From NCBI GenBank assembly GCA_022360095.1, contig JAKSDK010001569.1, positions 121,455 through 185,454 on the forward strand: a stretch of 64,000 nucleotides of DNA, written 5' to 3'. Source of the DNA: Phycisphaerales bacterium. GTDB taxonomy: Bacteria; Planctomycetota; Phycisphaerae; UBA1845; UTPLA1. Made by a program: the position numbers and the translations under genes. Each line of letters begins with the position of its first letter. Positions within the stretch are counted from its first letter, which is position 1. This document shows, in pieces, positions 35,274 through 42,433 of the stretch. The notes beneath the pieces were generated by a model. It did not search any database and was not told the origin of the DNA. It worked only from the letters and a program-made list of their open reading frames with translations.

Positions 35274-36059
35274 CTACTTCGGAACACGCCCGAAGCGATC
35301 CAATTGATGAAGGGTCGCGCGAAAATCTTTGGGAAACGAAGCCTCGAAGTGTAATTCATCGCCTGTATTGGGATGTTTGAATGAGATCGATTGGAGATGC
35401 AACGTCGGTCGCTGGATCAACGGCCGCTCCGGACGTCGCCTGCTCGGCCGATAGCCCGCTTTGAAAGAGGAGAGTTTCAAATACTCGGCACCGCCATACA
35501 ACGGGTCCACAGCCAGCGGCATTTCTGCAAACTCAAGATGCGCCCTGACCTGCTGAGCGATTGACGTAAGGGGTCTGCACTCCAACAAAGCAAAGCCGAC
35601 GTAACGGTCTCGCAGGTGCCATTCCGTCACGGCCTTCGTGCCGCGATCTTCATCAATATGCAAACGCTGGTTTCCGCCTTGGGTTTTGCGAAGGGGGCGA
35701 TCGATGACACCGTCTTCGGCGGGAAACGCCGTTCGAACCAAAGCCAGGAAGACGACGTTCAGCCGCTTTTCGTTGAACTGTTGCTCCAGGCTTTTTTGTG
35801 TGCCTTCGTTTCTGGTCCAGAGCATCAAGCCGCTGACGCTCTGCTCCAACGAGTACAGGCAATTCAAACCGGTTGCCTCGATGCCTTCCTTTTTCTGGAG
35901 CAGATCAAGCACGCCGGGTTCATCAAAAAGCCCTTGCTCGGGCCACATGCCCGGGGGTTTGTTGATGACCACGATGTCATTGTCATGGTAAACCAATTCC
36001 ATCCGGGTGGAAGATACAGACGGTCCTTTGACGTTTGTTGATTTTGAATGGGATGACAT
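35274..36059 (-). CDS. RluA-family pseudouridine synthase-like protein with altered catalytic motif
   Basis: A 261-residue protein; ATG at 36059 is preferred over an upstream TTG at 36116. The fold features of RluA are present (DIVVINKPPGM, DPLYGG, AVTEWHLRDRYVGFALLECR). The catalytic loop is changed: where active enzymes read HRLDxxTSGLLL, this one has YSLEQSVSGLML, so the catalytic Asp is Glu72 and the preceding His-Arg are Tyr-Ser. The RNA-contact motif is also altered (SIAQQVRAHLEF instead of GRxHQIRVH). The canonical paralogue at 45038-45778 keeps Asp73. It may bind RNA without catalysis. It ends five bases from the sirtuin stop on the other strand. Confidence 0.85.
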   Translation of the reverse strand: MSSHSKSTNVKGPSVSSTRMELVYHDNDIVVINKPPGMWPEQGLFDEPGVLDLLQKKEGIEATGLNCLYSLEQSVSGLMLWTRNEGTQKSLEQQFNEKRLNVVFLALVRTAFPAEDGVIDRPLRKTQGGNQRLHIDEDRGTKAVTEWHLRDRYVGFALLECRPLTSIAQQVRAHLEFAEMPLAVDPLYGGAEYLKLSSFKAGYRPSRRRPERPLIQRPTLHLQSISFKHPNTGDELHFEASFPKDFRATLHQLDRFGRVPK

Positions 36060-36142
36060 AGGTGACTGTCTTCGTTTTTTTTCCGGGCGGCCCGAGCAAC
36101 CGAGCGTGTGAACCAAAATCTTAGGCTTCTTGGCGGACCCGC

Positions 36143-37081
36143 TTATTCCATCGCAACTTCCGTAGGAATCAACGGAATCACGTGGACATGCCGAACCTCA
36201 TTCATGGAGACCGCCGGCTCGACGATCACATCAAACACGAGGCGCTGTTTGGGGTCCGCTTCAATCGCGATCACGCGACCGATGACCATCGGTTCGGGCA
36301 ATCCGAGTTGTCCGGGGGCACTGCAAACGTAGTCACCGATTTGAATGCGACGTTTGCCGTTGTCCTTCGATCCTTCCTCCGCTTTCACATAACGGTGCTC
36401 AACGTCTCGAATGGCCATTTTGCCTCGACCGTGCCCATGAAGGCTGCATGGAAAGTCCACGAATTCGAGGCGATCATTCCGTATGCCCCCGACCCTGACC
36501 TCGATCGGCGGACTATCAACATCCGTCAATAACTGCACGCGCGACATGAAGGGGCTGGTCTGGGCCACGCGACCCAGCAGCACTTCGCGCGCGATCACGG
36601 CCTGGCCCTCTTCGGCCTCATTGACGCGGCCCTGATCGATATAGAGCTGTGACGCCACCCAATCGTCGCGGTGGATTCCCAGTTCGGCGCCACGCTCCAC
36701 AAGCAAGGAAGATCGCCAACCCATGACGTCGCGGGCCACGACTTGTGCCTGCATCGCGCGTCGTATGGACTTGTTTCTCAAAGCGCCCAATCGTCGATTC
36801 TCCATACGAAGCCGCTCGATGATGCCCGCTTGTGAGATAAGCTGGTTTGTCAAAGCCTCTCGGGCCGAACGGTTCTCTCCCGGTGCCTGGTCAATCTGTG
36901 ACACGGAACGCGTGGCCCAATGCGTCGCGAAGTAGACCAAGTCCTGTAACGGCACCAGAAGTTGAGTGGAGTGCTTCGATGCGTTCGTGACGCCCGGTGG
37001 CAGAATGACGGCGATGGCCGAGAGGACCATGAGCGAAGTAAACACAGCCTTCTTGCTGGGGCGATAATACAACAGTCTCAT
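36143..37081 (-). CDS. mreC: Rod shape-determining protein MreC
   Basis: A 312-residue protein. ATG at 37081 is chosen because a membrane anchor follows at once (KKAVFTSLMVLSAIAVILPPG, about residues 10-30); an in-frame extension to 37246 looks untranslated. A coiled coil follows (about 70-95, LISQAGIIERLRMENRRLGA), then the two beta-barrel domains: VVARDVMGWRSSLLVERGAE, a GxxxxREVLLGRVAQTSPF segment and RVQLLTDVDSPPIEVRVGG. MreC is the periplasmic scaffold of the elongasome. No mreB or mreD neighbour is present in the window, unlike the usual mreBCD operon. It is separated by 83 bases from the RluA-like gene on the same strand. Confidence 0.85.
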   Translation of the reverse strand: MRLLYYRPSKKAVFTSLMVLSAIAVILPPGVTNASKHSTQLLVPLQDLVYFATHWATRSVSQIDQAPGENRSAREALTNQLISQAGIIERLRMENRRLGALRNKSIRRAMQAQVVARDVMGWRSSLLVERGAELGIHRDDWVASQLYIDQGRVNEAEEGQAVIAREVLLGRVAQTSPFMSRVQLLTDVDSPPIEVRVGGIRNDRLEFVDFPCSLHGHGRGKMAIRDVEHRYVKAEEGSKDNGKRRIQIGDYVCSAPGQLGLPEPMVIGRVIAIEADPKQRLVFDVIVEPAVSMNEVRHVHVIPLIPTEVAME

Positions 37082-37297
37082 GGCCACTAATCCTAGCGGG
37101 CAGGGGAATCGATTGGAACGCCTGTTCGTACCAAACCCATAGGCTGCGTTCAACTTATAGAACGATCTGGGATCTTCGGCCGGTCGGGAGATTGTTTCAT
37201 TTTTTGGAGAGGTCGCTGCATTTAGGTGATGAGTGAAAAGAGGCAAAGTCTGTCATGTTTGTGTTGTGGAGAAGCTTGGTAAGCCTTAAATTATTTT

Positions 37298-37326
37298 TTG
37301 ACAGGTGTTTACGTGAATCGTACATT
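37298..37326 (+). promoter_or_regulatory. Sigma-70-type promoter upstream of the acyltransferase
   Basis: TTGACA (37298-37303), 17 bases, TACATT (37321-37326). Start of transcription would be near 37333. Confidence 0.6.
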
Positions 37327-37401
37327 CATGGGTGAACCATCGGTCGTCGCCTGGAAGACGATCGGGTCCACATACAACCATCCCGCTTCAGTGGACTCGG
37401 C

Positions 37402-37438
37402 AGCCGGGGGCACCGCCACCCCCGGCTACCTCTTTTTT
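37402..37438 (+). terminator. Intrinsic terminator inside the acyltransferase leader
   Basis: AGCCGGGGG, eight-base loop, CCCCCGGCT, then ACCTCTTTTTT. It sits about 70 bases after the promoter and 60 before the coding start, so it may be an attenuator or the end of a small RNA of about 105 nt. Confidence 0.7.
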
Positions 37439-37499
37439 ACCTGGTGATCGCGATTGAGCCTCCTTTCGGACCGGCAAATCGCGCATAGAATCTCACTCG

Positions 37500-38552
37500 A
37501 TGAAGAAGCGGCACGCCTGGAGCGACTATCTCCAATACCTAATCGTGCGATTGGCGGCGATGATCCTCGGGGTCATTTCGATCGAAACCAATCGGCGGAT
37601 GATGCGTTGGCTGGGGGATCTCTGGTTTCGGTTACCGGATGCCTTGCCCGAGACGCGGATTCCACCTTCGATTGCTCGTCTGCGTTTTATGAGCTGGTCC
37701 GTGAAACTGTCCCAAAGCGGGAACAAGCTCCTGAACAAATTCCGAGAACATCGGCGACGTGCGGAACGCCACGTTCGGACGTCTTTTCCCGAGTATTCGG
37801 AAGTTGAGGTTGCGGCGACCGTCCGCGCTTCCATGCAACAACTGGCCATGCTCGCGATCGAGGTCCTGATGACCCCGAGGCTGATCACGACGTGGACCTG
37901 GGCCCGGCACCTTAAGTTGCGCGAGCTGGATGAAGCCATTCGCATTCTGCTCGGGCGCAAGGGCTGTATCATGCTCACAGGGCATTACGGAAACTGGGAA
38001 TTGCTCGGTTATTCTCTGGCCGTGTTGGGTTTCGATATCGTGGCGGTGATGCGGCCGTTGGATAATGAGTATCTGAATCGATACCTCCTGGATCGCCGGG
38101 AGAAAGGCGGGTTGAAGCTGCTCTATAAGAAGGGAGCCAGCCGATCCGCGGAGGATGTCATCAAGTCTGGCGGTGCGCTCTGCTTCATCGCCGATCAGAA
38201 CGCGGGGAGCAAGGGGCTGTTCGTCGATTTCTTCGGGCGCAAGGCTTCGACGTACAAATCGATCGGGCTCCTGGCCATGCAGCACGAGGTCCCGATCATC
38301 GTGGGGTGTGCCCGACGGATCAGTCCGAGGTTTGATTATGAGATTTGTGTGAATCGGATCATACGGCCCGAGGAGTGGCAATCCGTGGCGGACCCCTTGA
38401 TGTGGATCACCAACGAGTATTCGCGTGCGATGGAGGAGTTTATTCGCGTGGCGCCGGAGCAATATCTTTGGATTCACCGGCGATGGAAAAGCCGGCCGAA
38501 GGGAGAAGAAGAGGGGACCGGGGGACCAGGGGATCGGGGGACCAAACCTTAA
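37500..38552 (+). CDS. LpxL/HtrB-like lysophospholipid acyltransferase
   Basis: A 350-residue protein with an ATG start. It has an N-terminal hydrophobic segment (YLIVRLAAMILGVISIE) and the acyltransferase motif LTGHYGNWELLGYSL (HxxNWE type; lipid A late acyltransferases have HxxxxE), followed by VAVMRPLDNEYLNRYLLDRR, ALCFIADQNAGSKGLFVDFF and the C-terminal IHRRWKSRP. The family adds secondary acyl chains to lipid A or related lipids on the inner membrane. The last 17 residues (KGEEEGTGGPGDRGTKP) come from a G-rich tract like the dispersed repeats in this window and are probably not part of the fold. It follows a leader with its own terminator. Confidence 0.9.
   Translation: MKKRHAWSDYLQYLIVRLAAMILGVISIETNRRMMRWLGDLWFRLPDALPETRIPPSIARLRFMSWSVKLSQSGNKLLNKFREHRRRAERHVRTSFPEYSEVEVAATVRASMQQLAMLAIEVLMTPRLITTWTWARHLKLRELDEAIRILLGRKGCIMLTGHYGNWELLGYSLAVLGFDIVAVMRPLDNEYLNRYLLDRREKGGLKLLYKKGASRSAEDVIKSGGALCFIADQNAGSKGLFVDFFGRKASTYKSIGLLAMQHEVPIIVGCARRISPRFDYEICVNRIIRPEEWQSVADPLMWITNEYSRAMEEFIRVAPEQYLWIHRRWKSRPKGEEEGTGGPGDRGTKP
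38511..38546 (+). repeat. G-rich tract at the end of the acyltransferase gene
   Basis: GAGGGGACCGGGGGACCAGG and GGATCGGGGGACC resemble the G-rich half of the dispersed repeats but lack their hairpin. The tract is translated as the protein's C-terminus. Confidence 0.45.
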
Positions 38553-38624
38553 AGTGTGCGAAATCGTGACGGCCTGCTACACTTCTTCGAAGGAACACAC
38601 ACATCATCTCATGAGGAGTTGACC

Positions 38625-39224
38625 ATGTCGGATACGGCGAAAATTGAACAGTTTCAAAAGGCGGTGGAGCAGGACCCCAACGACGAGTTGGCACAGTTCG
38701 GACTTGGCAGCGCGTTGCTCGACGCGGGTCGAGCGGAAGAAGCGGGTCCTTGTTTCCAGCGCGTCTTAGCGGTGAACAGTCAGCATTCCAAGGCGCATCA
38801 ACTGTTGGGGACCGTGCAGAAGCTCACAGGCCATGACGATCTGGCGATCCAGACTCTGACGAACGGTTATCGCATTGCCCATCGCAAGGGCGACCTGATG
38901 CCCATGAAGGAGATGGAGGCGCTGCTCAAGGAACTCGGCGCCGAGGTGCCGACCGTCGCGGAAAAAAAGAGCGGCGCGTCGGGTGCGGTCGGGGACGGCG
39001 ATTTCACCTGTCGCCGTTGCGGCGGCGATGGCCCCGTATTGCAAAAGGCCCCGTTTAAAGGTGACCTTGGCGAGGTGGTTCTCGCTTCCGTGTGCAATGC
39101 CTGTTGGCAGGAGTGGGTCGGGATGGGCACGAAAGTCATCAATGAGTTGCGTTTGCCGATGTACGATCCGCAGGCGCAGGAGCTTTATGATAAGCATATG
39201 AAAGAGTTCTTATTGATCGATTGA
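38625..39224 (+). CDS. TPR protein fused to a zinc-ribbon and YggX-like (Fe(2+)-trafficking) domain
   Basis: A 199-residue protein. ATG at 38625 has GAGGAG seven bases upstream. Residues 5-105 form TPR-like helices (KIEQFQKAVEQDPNDELAQF; RAEEAGPCFQRVLAVNSQHS). A linker (110-126) leads to two CxxC pairs (Cys129/132 and Cys157/160). Residues about 143-197 align by eye with YggX: FKGDLGEVVLASVCNACWQE, then WVGMGTKVINELRLPMYDPQ, then LYDKHMKEFLL, compare the YPGELG ... AWxxWxxxQTMLINExKL pattern. YggX-type proteins protect Fe-S clusters from oxidation and handle iron. The fusion of TPR and this domain is unusual; cysteines could bind iron or zinc. It lies 72 bases after the acyltransferase gene. 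Confidence 0.78.
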   Translation: MSDTAKIEQFQKAVEQDPNDELAQFGLGSALLDAGRAEEAGPCFQRVLAVNSQHSKAHQLLGTVQKLTGHDDLAIQTLTNGYRIAHRKGDLMPMKEMEALLKELGAEVPTVAEKKSGASGAVGDGDFTCRRCGGDGPVLQKAPFKGDLGEVVLASVCNACWQEWVGMGTKVINELRLPMYDPQAQELYDKHMKEFLLID

Positions 39225-39234
39225 TTGCAGGAAA

Positions 39235-39368
39235 AGGGAGTGGGGATTAGGGGATCAGGGATTGGGGGTCGAGGGTTCAAGAGGCCAAGGGCCTGAGGAG
39301 TCAAGGGTCTGGGGAGTCCGAATGGGTGAAAAGTTCTTGAAAAGCCCCGGGCCGCCGTGCCCGGGGTT
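39235..39368 (+). repeat. G-rich dispersed repeat with terminator hairpin, copy 3
   Basis: GGGGATTAGGGGATCAGGGATTGGGGGTCGAGGG, later GTCAAGGGTCTGGGG, then TTCTTGAAAAGCCCCGGGC and its hairpin. Block order matches 14225-14334 and inverted 21911-22005. Confidence 0.65.
39341..39368 (-). terminator. Intrinsic terminator of the GT2 gene
   Basis: CCCCGGGC (39345-39352), loop CGCCGT, GCCCGGGG (39359-39366); on the minus strand it is followed by CTTTTC. It lies about 40 bases past the stop at 39407. Confidence 0.75.
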
Positions 39369-39406
39369 CTTAAAGATCTCTCAGACCTTTGGCCACTTCA
39401 TCCCCG

Positions 39407-40396
39407 TTAGTCCTTGTCACCGGCGCTGGCAGCCGACGACGTGTATCCGCGTAATTCGCTGCCGACCACGGTTGGCGACGGGACATGCTCTTGCTTGTCC
39501 CTGCCATTGCGGAAGAGCGCCATCGTACGGGCCCTGGCCAGCAAAGGCGTCGTGCGGATGGGAGATTTGCCGTAGCGGCGGCTCTCACGGCAGAGATGGA
39601 CCGCTTGTTCGTATTGACCGTTTTGAAAGGATGCTCGGCTGGCGGCGAAGAGCACTCGCGCCAGCCGTGCCTCGGCAATGGCCGGGTCGAGACGTCCGTT
39701 GAGCCTGTTGGCTTCGTAGAAATCCTGCAGGACCTTGGCCTTGACCACGAGGTTACGGCTCATGTTCTCCTTGCTCAGGCGGTCACTGTGCAACCGCCGA
39801 AGAGCATAAGGCTCCTTGATGAGCGCAAACGGCTCGTAAACACTGAGGCGGAGCCAAAGGTCGTAATCTTCGCAGACAGGCAGCGAATGATTGAAGCCGT
39901 TCGCATCAAGAACGGTTTTTTTTCGGCAAACGACCGTCGGTACATGGACGAAACTGCTGCAAAAGAGCTTCTCTGAAATCCATCCGTCATGACACGGCTT
40001 CGTTCGGCCGTGCACGGGCTTTCCCTGCTCGTTGATCGGACGCATGGGACCGTAGAAGATGTTGACGTCGGGCTGCGCGGCCATGGCCGCCATGAACGTT
40101 TCCAGCTTGTTCGGCTGCCAGAGGTCGTCGCTATCGAGAAATGCGATCGTGTTGGCCGACGCATGTTCGAGCCCGTGGTTCCGCGCGGCGGCCGGGCCCT
40201 GATGAGGCTGTTTGATCACTTTGGCCTGCGCCGGATGGTCGGTGATTCCCGCTTCGATGTCGACGCTGGAGCCATCGTCGACGACGATGACTTCGAAATC
40301 GCGATAGGTTTGGGCCAGGACGGAGTCCAGGGCCTCGCGCAGATAAGCCAGCCGATTGTAGGTCGGAATGATGACACTGACCGATGGTTTGCTCAT
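39407..40396 (-). CDS. Family 2 glycosyltransferase
   Basis: A 329-residue protein; ATG at 40396 with AAAAGG just before (an in-frame start 12 codons upstream is less likely). The GT-A signatures are PSVSVIIPTYNRLAYLREAL, VIVVDDGSSVD and the metal-binding AFLDSDDLWQ, followed by the acceptor-side VCEDYDLWLRLS with the usual ED base. Such enzymes transfer a sugar from a nucleotide donor in cell-wall, exopolysaccharide or glycoprotein synthesis. The C-terminal 100 residues are helical (RLARVLFAASRASFQNGQYE, a TPR-like pair). No other glycan genes are adjacent, so the acceptor is unknown. Confidence 0.92.
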   Translation of the reverse strand: MSKPSVSVIIPTYNRLAYLREALDSVLAQTYRDFEVIVVDDGSSVDIEAGITDHPAQAKVIKQPHQGPAAARNHGLEHASANTIAFLDSDDLWQPNKLETFMAAMAAQPDVNIFYGPMRPINEQGKPVHGRTKPCHDGWISEKLFCSSFVHVPTVVCRKKTVLDANGFNHSLPVCEDYDLWLRLSVYEPFALIKEPYALRRLHSDRLSKENMSRNLVVKAKVLQDFYEANRLNGRLDPAIAEARLARVLFAASRASFQNGQYEQAVHLCRESRRYGKSPIRTTPLLARARTMALFRNGRDKQEHVPSPTVVGSELRGYTSSAASAGDKD

Positions 40397-40777
40397 AACC
40401 TTTTGCCATGCACGCCGTAGTGCGTTCGACAAAAATCACGTAACCGGATTTCTGTTTGACCCGCACCACTCGGCTGCGGTTGGGTCGCTCCATCTCACCA
40501 ATCCGAGCAGCGGCGCTTCCGCGAGGCAAAAAAGCACTTCCACTCAGCCGAACGAGCCGGCTCCCCGACCGCGATGGGGAGCGGCGGTGACGCCCGAGCG
40601 ATCATGCTCAAGGCGGTCGGCCGCGTTCAGCACCCTTAGTCATATGCCGAGAGCACGCGTGGGTCAAGGAAAAACATTCACATCTGGCTCTTTGGGGCGA
40701 TGTTGTTTATGATGCCGCCGGTCGAGCGTCACGGATTGGGTCCGTGAACTCGGGCTGTGAAGAGTATCCATTGAGTC
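40397..40777. other. 381-base gap, no gene recognised
   Basis: Contains two plain hairpins: GCTCCCC-GACCGCGA-TGGGGAGC near 40559-40582 and CACGGA-TTGGG-TCCGTG near 40729-40746. No promoter was identified with confidence. Confidence 0.4.
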
Positions 40778-41035
40778 TTGGGTTGCAGAACGTTGCCCGA
40801 ATTGAAGCCATCGCAGACCGTACGGATCGTTCAGACCGTCCAGACCCGTGAAGGGGAGTGGCAGACGTCGGTCGAGGGCAAGATCATCTCCGTGGCCTCG
40901 AAGCCGACGGGGAGTTGGTTTGCTCATGGGAAGAACGACAGGCTCTGGCTGAAACGTCTGCGACTTCAAAAAGAGGACGGAGAGTTTGTAGACCTGATTC
41001 TGGATCACGATTCCGTCGTGACAATTCTGGAATGA
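40778..41035 (+). CDS. Small conserved-looking hypothetical protein
   Basis: An 85-residue protein; TTG at 40778 (another in-frame TTG at 40793 also possible; no ATG). The body reads VQTREGEWQTSVEGKIISVA, then GKNDRLWLKRLRLQKEDGEF and DLILDHDSVVTILE, which looks like a small beta barrel (SH3- or OB-like strands). It has no signal peptide, membrane helix or known motif. It lies 55 bases before the ABC importer genes on the same strand, but nothing links it to transport. The long minus-strand frame opposite it is rejected. Confidence 0.55.
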   Translation: MGCRTLPELKPSQTVRIVQTVQTREGEWQTSVEGKIISVASKPTGSWFAHGKNDRLWLKRLRLQKEDGEFVDLILDHDSVVTILE

Positions 41036-41089
41036 TCCGTCCAGTCGTGACTTGAGCGGATTCGCCTGACGGCATGGAGACGTGTTGTC

Positions 41090-42433
41090 GTGCATCCGAA
41101 TCGTTTCATGCGCATGTCGGTGGTCGTGCTCGGGGCCGGTCTCGTTTCCTACTGGCTCTTCGCCGATACGGTCTCTCATTATCGAACCAGCGCCGACGAT
41201 CCCAATCGGATTCGCTTCTCCTATTGGGGGGGATTCACCGACCATGAAATGTGGCGCGAGATCATCGCGGCGTTCGAGGTCGAACACCCCGGGCTCATGA
41301 TCAAACCCGAGTGGCTGCCGTTGTCCGGCTACACGACCAAGCTCGACCAGCAGTTCGTCGCCGGCACGGCGCCGGACGTCATTCTCTTTCAAGACGAGCC
41401 GTTTCCCCGCTACGCAGCCGAGCAATTTGTTGATCTCAGCGGGTTGATTTCCGAAGATGTCGAGACTTGTCGGCGCCTGGCGGATTGCTGGCCCACGGCC
41501 GTGTCTTCTTTCGAGTTCGACGGCGCGATGCGCGGACTTCCCATCAACGGCGGGAACGTGCTGATTTACTGCAATGTCGACGCCTTCGAGCGAGCAAGTC
41601 GGTTTCGAGGTCGGCCGATTCCATGGCCGAGCCCGGGCTGGACCCTGGAGGAATTCGTCGAGCTTTGCCGGCTGCTTACGCTCGATGAGGACGGGGACGG
41701 CTCGCCCGAGCAGTTCGGCTTCCTGCAGCCACACTGGGTCTATTACCTGCCGTTCATCTGGGCCCACGGAGCCCGACTCCTGGATGAAAGCAGGACACGA
41801 TGGACCTTGGAGGGGAATGAAGCACGGGCCGCATTTGCGATGTATGCCGACCTGCGACATCGAGACCGGGTGACCCCTGCTCCGATTGAATACGCTGGTC
41901 AAAATTCTGACACGGCTTTCCTTTCCGGGCGCGTTGCCATGTGCGTGAACGGCCCCTGGTTTCAGGTCTTTCTGAATAAGACGGCGCTGAAGCGTCGGTA
42001 TCGTGTCGTCGCCATTCCGGGAGGCTCCGGCGGCCATGCCACGCGCGTGACCTGGGACGGTCTTTGCCTTTATGCCAAGCAGTCTTCCGAGCGCAAGGCC
42101 AACGCGTGGAAGTTTGCCCGTTTCGTGTTGGTGGGCCACGTGCAGGAAATTTTTGCCAGATATCAACGAGCCATTCCTGCCCGGCGCTCGAGCACAGCGG
42201 CGTACGTTCGTCATGGCGGAGGGGGCTCGTCGCCTGCGGCGTCGTTCGTCGATGCCATGGCCAGCGCCCGCGTGCAACCGATTACGCCGCACTGGCAGGC
42301 CATGCATCGAGCCGTGCGTCGGCATCTCACGTCCGTCATCCTGGAAGGCAGGGGTCGAAAGACGCCGGACGCAGCCCTTCGAGCGCTTGCGGCCGAGGCA
42401 GACATTCGTCGCGCATTCGGGAGTCAACGGTGA
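41090..42433 (+). CDS. ABC importer extracellular solute-binding protein (family 1, sugar type)
   Basis: A 447-residue protein; GTG at 41090 (ATG at 41108 is an alternative). The N-terminus is a hydrophobic anchor or signal (MSVVVLGAGLVSYWLFADTV) without a lipobox. The body follows the family 1 pattern: IRFSYWGGFTDHEMWREIIA, APDVILFQDEPFPRYA, GLPINGGNVLIYCNVDAFE, and SGRVAMCVNGPWFQVF near the C-terminal lobe. These proteins bind oligosaccharides or polyols and deliver them to MalF/MalG-type permeases, which follow directly (GTGA overlap). Sugar specificity is not evident. The amylase at 6280 could supply such sugars, but the genes are far apart. Confidence 0.9.
   Translation: MHPNRFMRMSVVVLGAGLVSYWLFADTVSHYRTSADDPNRIRFSYWGGFTDHEMWREIIAAFEVEHPGLMIKPEWLPLSGYTTKLDQQFVAGTAPDVILFQDEPFPRYAAEQFVDLSGLISEDVETCRRLADCWPTAVSSFEFDGAMRGLPINGGNVLIYCNVDAFERASRFRGRPIPWPSPGWTLEEFVELCRLLTLDEDGDGSPEQFGFLQPHWVYYLPFIWAHGARLLDESRTRWTLEGNEARAAFAMYADLRHRDRVTPAPIEYAGQNSDTAFLSGRVAMCVNGPWFQVFLNKTALKRRYRVVAIPGGSGGHATRVTWDGLCLYAKQSSERKANAWKFARFVLVGHVQEIFARYQRAIPARRSSTAAYVRHGGGGSSPAASFVDAMASARVQPITPHWQAMHRAVRRHLTSVILEGRGRKTPDAALRALAAEADIRRAFGSQR

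Larger units (their letters stand above)
37082..37499. other. 418-base region with a promoter-terminator leader
   Basis: Between divergent mreC and the acyltransferase. It contains a plus-strand sigma-70-type promoter (37298-37326) and a strong terminator hairpin (37402-37438), both before the acyltransferase start. No protein gene was seen. Confidence 0.6.
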
